DNA of 64,000 nucleotides from Trichopria drosophilae (taxonomy: Eukaryota; Arthropoda; Insecta; Hymenoptera; Diapriidae). The notes under the pieces were generated by a model. The model made no database searches and was not told the origin of the DNA. It saw nothing but the letters and a program-made list of their open reading frames with translations. Position 1 is the first letter of the stretch. Each line of letters opens with the position of its first letter. The translations under genes were made by a program, and so were the position numbers. Below are positions 1 through 10,383 of the stretch, one piece after another. The stretch is taken from positions 1,621,001 to 1,685,000 of the forward strand of contig CM059585.1 of the NCBI GenBank assembly GCA_030407085.1. The letters run 5' to 3'.

Positions 1-480
1 AACTTTAAAAAATCGAAAAAATGCGGCAAAAAAACATAGAAAATCATAAATCTGTACAAAATTATAGGAATTTCTAGATGTTCCTAAACTATGGACAATG
101 CAAACAATCATACAAATTTGTAACAATAATCTAAATACGAAAAATTAGAAAAATTGTTGTAAAACTAATTAAAAAAAAACTGTTTCAGTTATTGAAAATC
201 GTAAAAAAATACGAAAAGTGACAAAAATTGTGACGATTTTGGAAAATTACGTACTAAATCATAGAAAATCATATAATTTTGTATAAATTTATGATTTTCT
301 ATGATTTTATACATAATTTATTATAATTTTTTAATTTTCCATGATTTTGTAAGTAATTTTTTATAATTTTATGATTTTCTATGATTCTGCAGGTCATTTT
401 GGAATGTTGCAAATCTGTGGCAAATGTAAAATATCATAAAAATTTATAACAATAATAGAATATAATAGAAATAACATAAT
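1..480. repeat. AT-rich degenerate repeat
   Basis: No gene is visible. The stretch is built from variants of the word ATCATAGAAAATC and its complement (for example near 259-275, 292-310 and 341-385), giving many small inverted repeats. It looks like a decayed simple or minisatellite repeat next to the retrotransposon tail that follows. Confidence 0.5.
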
Positions 481-499
481 ATAGAAATAACAATAATAT

Positions 500-1045
500 A
501 AGATAGATAGATATATATTTATTTCCATACAAGAATGTACATAAATTCTATGAGGAAAAGAGTTTCCATTTCCGAGTGATCGGTAAGACTTACAAATTAA
601 CTAGCTAATATATTACAGAAAAAATAAAAAACCGGGTATGACGCAAAAAATGAAAATAGACCTAGGCGGCGCATAAAAACAAACAAAAAAAACTGAAATT
701 AGAGACCGAGCAGAAAACCTCTCCTGCGACAGCAGCTTTTGACAAAAAAATACAGAGTCTTGACTGTTTCCGAGTCGTTTGACGCCAAAAGGTAGAGCAA
801 GGGGTTTGATGCCCGGCACTCTAGCATTCCTCGGCTTCTGCGCAACAGATCGCGACATGGTTTCGTGTGCTCGCCTAAAAAGTGAAGCAAAGTGTCATAA
901 GACGATGCATTACAGAGTGGGCAGTTGGTAGTAGGATCAAACTTATAAAACTCGCAATAATACAAACAATTAATAACAATAATATAAACAATTTTTAGAG
1001 CTAACAAATTTGAAAGATCATAAAAATTCCTTTCAAACAATAATT
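500..1045 (-). mobile_element. 3' end of a non-LTR (LINE-type) retrotransposon
   Basis: Reading the minus strand from about 1045 downwards, a decayed reverse-transcriptase C-terminus (699-1040) is followed by about 175 bp of untranslated sequence, a polyadenylation signal AATAAA (complement of 518-523) and a short TATC-type tail (501-517). An ORF end, an AATAAA and a short repeat tail are the usual 3' anatomy of insect LINEs. The 5' part, with endonuclease and polymerase core, is absent, as expected for a 5'-truncated copy. The clade (Jockey, R1, I or other) cannot be assigned from this fragment. Confidence 0.6.
699..1040 (-). pseudogene. Reverse-transcriptase C-terminal remnant
   Basis: The 113-residue open frame contains a CPLC...DTLLHFL...C pattern: a C-x2-C pair followed about 12 residues later by His and then Cys. 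This is the zinc-knuckle-like motif seen at the extreme C-terminus of many insect non-LTR reverse transcriptases. It is followed by an Arg-rich stretch and hydrophobic helices. No polymerase motifs are present upstream, so this is only the tail of the protein. A second open frame (613-858) overlaps it in another phase, which fits drift after insertion. The assignment rests on the motif and on the polyadenylation signal with repeat tail downstream. It is inactive as it stands. Confidence 0.55.
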
Positions 1046-1074
1046 AAATCGAATATGTACACATTTGGTCTTTT

Positions 1075-1925
1075 AAAGGTAAACCTTCGGAAGAGCTACG
1101 ACATCGAGAAAAAAAATTTCATCACACTAGTTTTGTATATTTTTGCCCCCTGATTACGAATATGACAAAAAAAATCGGCGCTCTGCTATACAGAAGCCGC
1201 TATCTTGAAAAAACACCTAAAAATTGTGTTTTTTTTTTTAGTTTTTTCCATTTATCTTAAAAAATATAAATCGGATGAAAAAATATTTCCAATAAAAAAT
1301 GTAGAGCACAAAATTCTTAACAAAAAAGGTTTGATACATAATTTTAGTAATCTTAACAGAAAGCTCGCAAATGAGCGATGAAAGTGACCGTAATGGCTTT
1401 CAGCGAGGTAAAGTCTCCGCAAATAACTAAATAACTTGTAACGGTTTGTTGTATAGACCCACATTTGCATGGTTGGAGGTTAGGTTAGTATAAAAGGGGG
1501 TCTGGCACCCTCGTGTTTCACGCATTTCCTTTCGAACTGTAGGAGAATGCCAATTGTACATTCTGAACATAATTCTCGAAACTCAGGACTCCTTGCAGAA
1601 ATCTATTACGGTCACTTTCATCGCTCATTTGCGAGCTTTCTGTTGAGATTACGAAAATTATGTACTAAACCTTTTTTGCAGAGAATTTTATGCTCTACAA
1701 TTTTTATTTGAAACATTTTTTCATCCGATTTGTATTTTTCATGATAAATGAAAAAAACTAAAAAAAAACACGATTTTTAGGTGTTTTTTCAAGATAGCGG
1801 CTTCAGTGTAGCAGAGCGCCAATTTTTTTTGTCATATTCGTAATCAGGAGGCAAAAATACACAAAACTAGTATGGCACAATTTTTTTTGCGATGTCGTAG
1901 CTTTTCCGAAGGTTTACCCTTTTAA
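1075..1925. mobile_element. Foldback (inverted-repeat) element, ~0.85 kb
   Basis: The two halves are near complements. Left 1075-1230 (GGTAAACCTTCGG, then CGGCGCTCTGCTA and AGATAGCGG in complement) matches right 1750-1920 (CCGAAGGTTTACC). The inner part 1255-1410 matches 1595-1745, sharing GAAAGTGACCGTAAT and its complement. Both outer ends abut TTTTAAA, so a TTAA target site is possible, but the exact border is uncertain by a few bases. There is no coding capacity. It is a non-autonomous MITE or foldback transposon. Confidence 0.65.
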
Positions 1926-2355
1926 ATACTAAATTTTCTAAAAAAAATAGTTGATATATTTTAATTGTTTTTTAAATAAAAGCATATTAGATATTAATAT
2001 TAAAAATCATGAATCATGGCATTAATGAAAAATCTTAAGAATGGTGAATATTTTGAAAAACTTGGAAATTCCAAAAGTTTTAAATGTCATTTGAAAAGTC
2101 GACGATAAATTATAAAACCCTTAACATATATATGTCGAAAAATTGAAACCTAACAAAATTTCAAAAAAATGAAAAAGAAAAAAAATGCAGCAAAATAGGA
2201 AAAACGTTAATAGATATTTTTTAATTTTATCACATTATGACACATTTTGAAAAATGTAGGGTCTTCCATACTTTTGTAATATTAAAAAAAATTACAATAA
2301 AAATACTTTTTCTATTGTCTTACATATTTTTGCAGAGATACAAAAAAATGTTTAA

Positions 2356-2731
2356 GGATGTTGTAATATGTGATCCGCCGAAAATGTAGGAATTTTCACT
2401 AAAATCCATAAATGAAAATTGACTGAATCGATTTTTCAAAATTCGGGCTCTGTAAAGGCAATTCTAATTATTATGGACGTTTTTCTAGAAAATACTAAAG
2501 AAATTAATTCTGAATTAACCAAGAATTTTAAGAAATAAAAATAAAAATCACTTATTTCCGAAAATTCTGTCAGTTTTGAATTATAATACCTTTCATATTT
2601 TCTAGGAAACCTTTTATAGTAATTGGAATTACTTTTACAGAGCCTGATTTTTGAAAATTTTAGTCAGTTGTCTTTAATTTCCGATTTTTAGTGAAATTTC
2701 CTACTTTACCGTCGGACCACTTTAGACCCCT
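2356..2731. mobile_element. Palindromic MITE with TTAA flanks (family A, copy 1)
   Basis: The element lies between TTAA at 2352-2355 and TTAA at 2732-2735. It is an imperfect palindrome: left GTAGGAATTTTCACTAAAA and GGGCTCTGTAAAGGCAATT are mirrored by right TTTTTAGTGAAATTTCCTAC and ACTTTTACAGAGCC. A second copy of the same family is at 12264-12555. TTAA flanks and no ORF suggest a non-autonomous element mobilised by a piggyBac-type transposase. Confidence 0.65.
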
Positions 2732-2871
2732 TTAAAATGAAATAAATATGAAATCGTAATCTGAAATTTAATGAAATATATTTCAAAATTGAAAGCAAAT
2801 AAAAATTTCACATTTTTTAATTAATTTATGTATAAAATTAAAATATGATTTTAATTTCAATTTTGACTTTA

Positions 2872-3106
2872 CAGTAGGACCTCTCTTATTCTAATTGCCT
2901 TTCTTATTCCAATTGTCCAGCCTCTCTTATTCTAATCGTTCCCCCACGAGTGTTCTCCCACTATCACACTAAAAGTCAACGAAAAATATTGTCCACGAAT
3001 CACAAGCTCGCGAGCAAAGTAAGTGGGGGTAAGGGGAAAATTAGAATAAGAGAGGTCGGCGCCATCTTGAAAAACTTTACTAATTAGAATAAGAGAGGTT
3101 CTACTG
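2872..3106. mobile_element. pogo/mariner-type MITE with TA target duplication
   Basis: Terminal inverted repeats of about 26 bp are visible: left CAGTAGGACCTCTCTTATTC and right GAATAAGAGAGGTTCTACTG, flanked by TA at 2870-2871 and 3107-3108. CAGT ends with TA duplication are typical of Tc1/mariner/pogo elements. A further internal copy of the CTCTCTTATTCTAAT word lies at 2932. At 235 bp with no ORF it is non-autonomous. It ends about 225 bp before the CTU1 start codon. Confidence 0.75.
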
Positions 3107-3108
3107 TA

Positions 3109-3330
3109 TTTTTCTGTATATTAATTGCTGATATAAAAATAAAAATAAAATTTTTACCACACTAGATGGCGCACTGTTACTGTGACGTCATGACATATCA
3201 TTGTCGTCATCACACAACATCATAAATCTATGCACTTGTGTATAACTGTATACCAATGTTGCATCATGTGTAGTTGACAGCCGATCAACAGTTTTTAATT
3301 TTATAAAATAAAATATATTTTCGTATAAAA
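3109..3330 (+). promoter_or_regulatory. CTU1 upstream region with CRE and CTCF-like word
   Basis: This 222 bp stretch between the MITE and the CTU1 ATG is the only room for its promoter. It holds a perfect palindromic CRE/ATF word TGACGTCA at 3183-3190 and CACTAGATGGCGC at 3160-3172, whose complement resembles the insect CTCF-type core GCGCCATCTAGTGG. No TATA box stands out in the AT-rich leader. Function is inferred from position and motif only. Confidence 0.35.
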
Positions 3331-4791
3331 ATGGTGAAGTGTTTTTACGAATGTGGAAAGAATGCCATTTTAAAGGTAACAACAGACACAATTAATTAAA
3401 AAACACTTTCAACTTAAACCTAACCTAAAATTTGTTCATTGTTGTATCACGTGTTACTGTTTTTATTACAATTGTACTTTATTGACGTAATTAAATTCGT
3501 ATATTTTATGTAATGTAACACTTAAATTTACTTCATACAATTTTGTAAAGTAAAAATATTCTTGCATATATTATAAAATCATATAAAAACCTTGATATCA
3601 ACAGAGACCAAAAAATGGAAGAGCAGTGTGCAAGGAATGTTTCTTTAAAATTTTCGAAGCCGAAGTGCACTTTACGATAACGAATACCAATCTCTTTAAA
3701 AGAGGTGAAAAAATTGCCATTGGGGCGTCAGGTGGAAAAGACTCGACAGTCCTTGCATATGTTTTAAAACTTTTGAACGAACAGTACGACTATGGTCTGG
3801 AACTCTTCCTTCTTTCCATTGACGAAGGAATTTCTGGCTATCGAGACGATAGTTTAGAAACGGTTAAACAAAATAAAGAAGATTATCAATTACCCTTAAA
3901 AATTCTCTCGTACAAAGATTTGTACGGTTGGTCCATGGATGAAATTGTAGCACAAATCGGCAGAAAGAATAATTGCACATTCTGTGGGGTATTTCGAAGG
4001 CAGGCTTTGGATAGAGGCGCTGCGATGTTGGGAGTGGATTGCATAGCTACGGGACACAATGCGGACGACATTGCCGAGACTGTTGTAATGAATATCTTGA
4101 GAGGAGACATTGCCAGGTTGCAGCGCTGCACTTCGATCGAAACTGTAATATAATCTTAACACAGTAAAGATTCTTTTATAAATTAATATTATTTCAGACA
4201 GGTGGCGATGCAATTAGACGATGTAAACCGTTGAAATATATGTACGAGAAAGAAATAGTTCTGTACGCGCATTACAAGCATCTGGTATATTTCTCGACCG
4301 AGTGTAAGTTTGCTCCTGACGCATATCGAGGACACGCTCGAGCTTACATTAAGGATGTCGAAAAAGCAAGATCGTCAGCGATATTAGACATTATTCATTC
4401 AGGTATTATTTTTTAAATTCCGCTTAGTTGCGTCAAATAACAAATTTGATTTTTAGGAGAACAGTTACAAGTGAAGGGTACCGTAAAATTACCAGTTCGC
4501 CAAAAATGTGTTCGTTGCGGATTCGTATCGAGTCAAGAAATCTGCAAAGCATGCGTGTTACTCGAAGGATTAAACAGAGGTTTACCGAGACTCGGTATAG
4601 GAAAATCCAACAAGGCGAAGAAAATAATGGACGAAATGGCCGATGTAGCGAAGAAAAAAAACTGCGGTAATTGTGCCTGTGAAAAAACAAAAGATTCGGC
4701 AGAGGATTCCGACGAGGAAATAATGGGATGCGGCGGAACAATATCGAAGCTGCCGGCACTAACGAGGAAATTGGAGGAACTCGATTTTTAG
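3331..4791 (+). CDS. CTU1: Cytosolic tRNA 2-thiolation protein 1 (cytoplasmic tRNA adenylyltransferase/thiolase subunit)
   Basis: Four exons: 3331-3375, 3605-4144, 4198-4402 and 4457-4791. All introns are GT-AG and phases agree, giving 374 residues. Known role of the family: with CTU2 it adenylates and thiolates U34 of Lys, Glu and Gln tRNAs in the cytosol, taking sulfur from URM1. Visible: N-terminal zinc-binding Cys pairs (C4/C8 and C24/C27), the PP-loop ATP-binding SGGKDS (57-62), the [10 protein letters not shown] stretch, C-TF-C (139-142), GHNADD (165-170) and a C-terminal CVRC...CKAC zinc site (281-296). The start is the ATG that opens the CxxxC motif in the 45 bp first exon. The tail after about residue 310 is longer and more acidic/Lys-rich than usual, ending in [11 protein letters not shown]. 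Neighbour: converges on MUL1. All key residues are intact, so the copy looks functional. Confidence 0.96.
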
Positions 4792-4808
4792 AAGCGAACA
4801 AAGTTGTA

Positions 4809-4814
4809 AATAAA
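4809..4814 (+). terminator. CTU1 polyadenylation signal
   Basis: AATAAA lies 18 bp after the CTU1 stop codon, in GTAAATAAAAC. It implies a very short 3' UTR, compatible with the tight tail-to-tail arrangement with MUL1. Confidence 0.6.
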
Positions 4815-4916
4815 ACAAAGATGAAATCTTATATTAAGAGATTGCTTTGTATGTACAGTTATACTTTGTGTGTATTTTCTAAGTTTCTATAACAGTCCTT
4901 TACTTTAACGTCAGTT

Positions 4917-4922
4917 TTTATT
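4917..4922 (-). terminator. MUL1 polyadenylation signal
   Basis: TTTATT on the plus strand reads AATAAA on the minus strand, 27 bp after the MUL1 stop codon. Cleavage some 15-30 nt further on would place the mRNA end near 4890-4905, leaving roughly 75 bp or more to the CTU1 signal. Confidence 0.55.
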
Positions 4923-4948
4923 AAGTGACAAAAATATTTTTTAAAAAA

Positions 4949-6200
4949 TCAGAAGTAAGCGGCAGCCTTCTGAGCGACACTTCCTCGACAGATCGGACAT
5001 CCAGTTGTCGTTAGTTCGTCGGAACAATCTTCGCACAAGCACACATGTCCGCACGGCAGCAATATTATTTCTCGGGGATTCGTACGACAGACGACGCACA
5101 GTTGCTCTTCGGGGAGGTCCTCGTCTCGTACCCTTTGCCTCCTTTCTTTTCGCGACGCAGCCAACGCCAGTCGCAGTTCTTGTTCTAACCTTTGTTCGGT
5201 TCGGTCTTTCCAATACCGCTTGAACACCATCACTCCTATAAATAATCCGATGACGCCAAACATCGTACATAGCCATCTGTAAAATAGATTTGTTATTTCG
5301 GTTCTGCGCCCTATGAAAAATTACACTTACCGATATATCCTTCGTCGATCGTCCAACTTTCGAAGGAGCGAACTGACGGACATCGTTGTGAGGTAAAATG
5401 GCGTACCGTTTAACGGCGGCTCTAAAACTGGAGAATCAGTTTTCGACGCTGATAATTCACCTATTCCGGTAATGACCGAACCTTCTCGTAACATTTCTTC
5501 CGTCGATTGTAACCCTCTTTGCCTTACACCTGAAACATTTGTTTTTTAAAACCAAACTTTTACTTTTAAGGATTATAAAATTACCTGTAAAAAATCCCCA
5601 TACATAATCGGTGAAAGTTGGTACGCTCGGTTCAAATAAATCGGACACTGTGTCCATGTCCAAGATATCTGCAGCCATGGCGTCGATTACCTCTATTCGA
5701 TAAGATCCACGCTGGAGAACGAATGGTACAGAATTGTAAACTTCTTGCATCGTTTGTTCTTGATCGGACCTGAAATTGAAATTTTCTTAGTTTTGTATAA
5801 TTTAGCGTATAAAAAGTACTTACCAAAATCCTGCACTGGTCCGAGCAACAACATGTTCTTTTACGGTGAGTTTTTGAATAACTCCCGTAATATCTTTCTT
5901 GTTTACACTTTGTAGAGGTCTTCCTATCGGTTGAACAGCCCCTCTAATTGCTATATATCCTATTTTATTATTGGGACTATTTTTGAGAATCTTGCTAATA
6001 TTCTCTCCGACATCGTGAAACTCAGCACCCTGGAATCGTTCGAAAAGTCAGCAAATCATTTCGGAGTCGAGCATCGTTACTGAAATTTGTCTTACCTTAA
6101 CGGATGTGATGGCATTTTTGTAATGACAATATTGTTTCAAACATATACCGAAGATTATACTGTCAATTCCCAAAGCTATTACTTCACCTAGGTAATCCAT
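4949..6200 (-). CDS. MUL1: Mitochondrial E3 ubiquitin/SUMO ligase 1 (MULAN/MAPL)
   Basis: Five minus-strand exons: 6200-6096, 6029-5824, 5769-5585, 5529-5331 and 5276-4949. All junctions are GT-AG and phases are consistent, giving 340 residues (human homologue about 350). Known role: outer mitochondrial membrane ligase acting on mitofusin, DRP1 and signalling proteins. Visible in order: an N-terminal hydrophobic segment (about 4-22), the intermembrane-space BAM/GIDE domain (about 60-225, with FTDYVWGFFTGV and EEMLREGSVITGIGEL), a second membrane segment (about 233-250, WLCTMFGVIGLFIGVMVF), a charged coiled linker, and a C-terminal C3HC4 RING with Cys292, 295, 307, His309, Cys313, 316, 325 and 328. 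The start is the ATG of MDYLGEVIALGID, directly followed by the membrane segment. No defects are seen. It is tail to tail with CTU1. Confidence 0.96.
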
Positions 6201-6552
6201 GATTAGGTTAAGTTCCAGAAAAACAAGTTTGATTCATTTTGTGGGACCCCTTCGTCATCCGTTAGTTTTCATAAAATTTGCCATACAAGACAGTTGTAGT
6301 GACTTTAAAACTTCACGATTTCGCTTTCTAGAATTTTATTTTTTTAAATGTGACTGACGTTAGAATTCCATACCTGGAGAATGAGAGGAAATTTCTTCCC
6401 ACTCTTCTTTTCTTAGTTCGGAAATAATCTGTGATGATAACCAAGCGATTTTACCGACATAACGGATCTTTCAATTTCTGATGTTTAACAATAGAGTGAG
6501 CTACTGTGCTATTCTTAAAATGAAGCAAAAATAATTTTAAAAAAGTTTATGA
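6201..6552 (-). promoter_or_regulatory. MUL1 upstream region
   Basis: This is the space between the MUL1 start codon and the TTAA foldback element. It must contain the 5' UTR and promoter unless a distal non-coding exon exists. No TATA box, initiator or strong factor site can be singled out by eye. Confidence 0.3.
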
Positions 6553-6556
6553 TTAA

Positions 6557-7848
6557 CCCGTTTCTTCCTGAAATGCCGTAAATTTTAACTTCTTTTCATC
6601 AGGTGCTTTCTTAGGGAAAAAATCACTCAATCGTTTTGATATAACCATACCTATTGTATTTTTTCTCGAACTTTCTAAATCCGGTTTCAGATTGACCATA
6701 TCTGCCGCCATTTTTTTACTATGGCGGTTTAAACATACAAAAATTGTGAATTTTGAAAAAATTTCTTCAAATAACCGTATTTTTTAAACAGGAAACCGTG
6801 TTCGGAACAAGCTAAGTCTCTGTATCTGGTAGAGTAATTAGTTACACTAAAAGATAGGATGGTTATGAATTCTCCATTCAAAATGGCGGTTTCAAAATGT
6901 GAACATTTTGTTGATAAATTTCTGGACGCTCTAACTGAACAATTATGAGCTTGTTTTAAAAAATGCTAACAATAAAAAATTCTTAGAATTCGCCGAGAAA
7001 TATAGTGGATTTTTTTCAGATTTTTTAAATGAATTTTTGAAAAATTTTTTTCAAAATTCTTTTCAAAATTGTAATTTTTTTTTCGAAAAATTCTAAACAA
7101 AATTTAGCGCATTTTCTGATGAATTCTAAGAGTTTTTTATTCTATGCATTTTTTCCCAAAAGTTGATAGTTTTCGAGAAAGAAAAATCTTAAACTATAAT
7201 ATTTGAAATTGATTTCCTCGAAAACTATCAACTTTTTGAAAGAATTGCAAAGAACAAAAAACTCTTAGAATTTAGTAGAGAATGCACTAAATTTTATTCA
7301 GAATTTTTCGTAAATAAATTACAATTTTGAAAAAAATTTTGAAACAAAATTTCTCAAAACTTTATTTAAATAATCTGAAAATATTCCACTATATGTCTCA
7401 ATGAATTCTAAGAACTTTTCATTCTCAACATTTTTTTTTTAAAGCTCGTAGCTTTTGAGTTAGATCGTCCAGAAATTTTTCAACAAAATTTTGACTGAGA
7501 ACCGCCATTTTGAAGCCGCCATTTTGAATGGAGAATTAATAACCATCCTATCTTTTAGTGTAACTAATTACTCCACCAGAGACAGGGACTTAGCTTGTTC
7601 CGAACACGGTTTCCTATTAAAAAATAACATTATTTGAAGAAATTTTTTCAAAATTCACAATTTTTTTATGTTTAAACTGCCATAGTAAAAAAATGGCGGC
7701 AGATATGGTCAATCTGAAACCGGATTTAGAAAGTTCGAGAAAACATACAATAGGTATGTTATATCAAAACGGTTGAGTGATTTTTTTTCTCTAAGAAAGC
7801 ACCTAATGAAAAGAAGTCAAAGTTTACGGCATTTCAGGACGAAACGGG
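6557..7848. mobile_element. TTAA-flanked foldback element, 1.29 kb (piggyBac-like, non-autonomous)
   Basis: Almost the whole element is a long imperfect palindrome. Left end CCCGTTTCTTCCTGAAATGC mirrors right end GCATTTCAGGACGAAACGGG. Further pairs include the GGCGGCAGATATGGTC and TCGAACTTTCTAAATCCGG words (6640-6725 against 7690-7745) and AGATAGGATGGTTAT (6850-6870 against 7535-7555). Both ends abut TTAA (6553-6556 and 7849-7852), and the termini start with CCC, both features of piggyBac-family elements. No transposase frame is present. Transcripts through it would fold into a hairpin several hundred bp long. Confidence 0.75.
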
Positions 7849-7852
7849 TTAA

Positions 7853-9905
7853 TATTTTTAAATAATTGGTTATTTATCATATTTTATGTGTTATGCGTAT
7901 TAAAGTGATAATCGCCTATACTTAGAAAAAAGTTATATCCATTATTTAATAACAAAGAATAATTAAAATGGCGAAGCTCACATTATTAAATATTAAAAGA
8001 ATTGTCGTGAATAGATTCTCGTATCGAGAAATTCCCTTCCACACATTTATTTCATTCGGTATTGATTTCAATACATACAAAAATCGGCAATTCCGCACAT
8101 TAAACTGAAATTAATTCCTCTACAATATTTCTGCTAATAATTGGATTATATACAGGAGAAGGTTGCCTATTCTGTAAAAAGAATAAAAAGTAATCTGATT
8201 TTGAAAGAAATACACAATTACTGAAAGATTGTCTTCCCAATTCTACGTCCTGAATTCAAATAAATTGACATAACTTCTCATTTTACGAAGGATTCAATTG
8301 AATCTCAAATAACATTGGCGAATTCTATTTATTGGAATTGAAATGAATAGACTACAACTTCCATCTTGTAATTGATTTCACTGAATACAAATCGAAGCAG
8401 GGCAATCCATGTACAGGAATACAAACGAATTCAGAATTGAAATAGATTTGCTAAAATCAACAATCCGGATTGGAGAGTAAAAATTTCAATTAATTTCAAT
8501 AAATTTCTATCCATTTTCGTTTACTGGGATCGTCTGATTTTAGTAATTGTTTAACATTGAATCCTGCTTTATTATTAGATTACTAAATCGCTTAATGTTT
8601 TATAATATTTATAAATAAGATAATTTAGTCCGTTTTACCCAGTAAACGAAAACGGATTAAGGGTTTTTATCTTTTATTCTTTTATTGAACATTCGGAATT
8701 GGCAATTTTCCAATTCCTTTATAGGAATTCACGCGTGAGACATGTGAATTTCGTTGAATTCTGATACGCAACTTTTTATTCCGCGCATTTCCATTGTATT
8801 CCCTAACCTAACCTAAAATAATAAGGATTCGTTGGAACTGTCAGGAATTAAAATTGTAATTTTTTATTCCGCGCAATTCCATTCAATTCCCTAACCTAAC
8901 CTATAATGTTTGCATTAATTCGTGGGAATTGCAAATTTAACTTTTCTATTCCAGTGAATTCCATCCAATACCTTCAATAAAGGGATTCAATGGAATTCAA
9001 CATTCCAATCCCTTCGCGTTTGCTGGGAAGATAATTTAGTCCGTTTTAATTCGATAATTTGATCTAATCCGACCTATATGCAGTCAACGGATAAGAACAT
9101 AACCTACAAACACATGTCTTTAACTGCTTGTGAAATTATAAGTGAAAAGTTTATACCGTGCCTATTAACGCCCAAAGGACACTTTTTCTTGCATCAATTT
9201 TAATCGAGAATTTCGTACCAAAATCGAAGTTAAACAAATTGAAAGATACCCAGCAATCGAATTTGGATAGAGTTGTATAGAATTGGATTCAATTATTAAA
9301 TTCTAGATCTATACTTTGGTCAACGGCGAATCCATTTTAACACGTAAATACAATTCTATTCGTTCATACGAATAAAAAGGTTACTTTCTGAATTCATATT
9401 AATCCAAAAAAAGTTTTCTTTTTACAAATTAAATCTTAAATACATCCGTATTCAACATTACGGATTCAAAACTATCTAAGTGTATTCATTTCAATCCAAA
9501 AATAGTTTCCTTTTTAAAAACGAAATATTGAATGGATCCGTATTCAACATTACGGATTCAAAACTATCCAAGTGTATTCATTTCAATCCGCAAGAATTTT
9601 TTCGAATTTTTTAAAATTCTTTTTTACAAATCGAAAGAATTCTTAGTAAACCGCTTGCATTGAAGCATTCAGAAGTATTGAAAATAACCATCGCAATTCT
9701 CTTGAAAGAATTGAAAAGTATACACAAGGATTAAAAATGTTAACAAAAAGAATTCCATTTCTTGATTTTCAAAACTTCTCAATTCTTTTCCGTTTCCTGG
9801 GATCTAATACCTTCAGTAAAGGGATTCAATGGAATTCAAAAGCATTGCCGTTTGCTGGGAACAAATGAAAAAGAATTAAAATGAATTCAATACGTTTTAT
9901 TTCGT
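7853..9905. repeat. Degenerate GAATTC-word region with short direct repeats
   Basis: No gene is visible. The stretch is dominated by variants of GGAATTC/GAATTC. A pair near 8960-9010 and 9790-9845 shares GGGATTCAATGGAATTCAA followed by GTTTGCTGGGA. A 92 bp unit (ATCCGTATTCAACATTACGG...) is repeated at 9444 and 9536 with a partial copy before it (from about 9396). CCTAACCTAACC occurs at 8813 and 8893 in a duplicated block of about 80 bp. It looks like several eroded minisatellites. Confidence 0.5.
9396..9600. repeat. 92 bp tandem repeat, about 2.3 copies
   Basis: Units begin at 9444 and 9536 with ATCCGTATTCAACATTACGG and continue through AAGTGTATTCATTTCAATCC. The segment 9396-9443 matches the second half of the unit. 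Divergence between copies is low, so this amplification is younger than the surrounding words. Confidence 0.65.
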
Positions 9906-10383
9906 TTTCTTAACTATTTGAAATGGTTTACATTCTATCGGCTATAATACGTGAATAGAACATAACCTAAAAAAATTAATTAGTGGTTTTTATATGAAAA
10001 AACCCAATGAAAGTAATACATTTTACCGGAACTAAGTAATAATAATATGTGGGACGGCATACAATGTCTGGAAAATTTAGTCGCGGCAATATTAAAATAT
10101 TTTAAAGCCGTTTTTCCATTATTTATTATGACTACGTGGTTGAAATCGACAACCCATTGTTTATTCATTTATATAATGTATTATTTATCTTTCAGTTTGT
10201 GAGACTGCTATACCAAGAGTTTATCTAAATAGATATAATTATTTAATACTATATATTTAATACGATAATTATTTAATATATTAAAGTCAAATAATTAAAC
10301 GTCGTTGCAACAATCTACTTAATTACTGTAAATATTGCCTGTTATGGACGTACGTTTGTCTTCTTTCTGTGTAATAATAAAAT

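Noticed and set aside
3886..4213. Minus frames opposite CTU1 exon 2
   Set aside because: Shadow frames of the conserved CTU1 coding exon.
5005..5223. Plus frame opposite the MUL1 RING exon
   Set aside because: Antisense shadow of the conserved RING-coding exon.
8811..8905. CCTAACCTAACC runs (also at 1478, 3416 and 43825) as telomeric TTAGG repeats
   Set aside because: Each run has only two or three units and lies in interior, repeat-rich sequence; scattered short runs are common in insect genomes.
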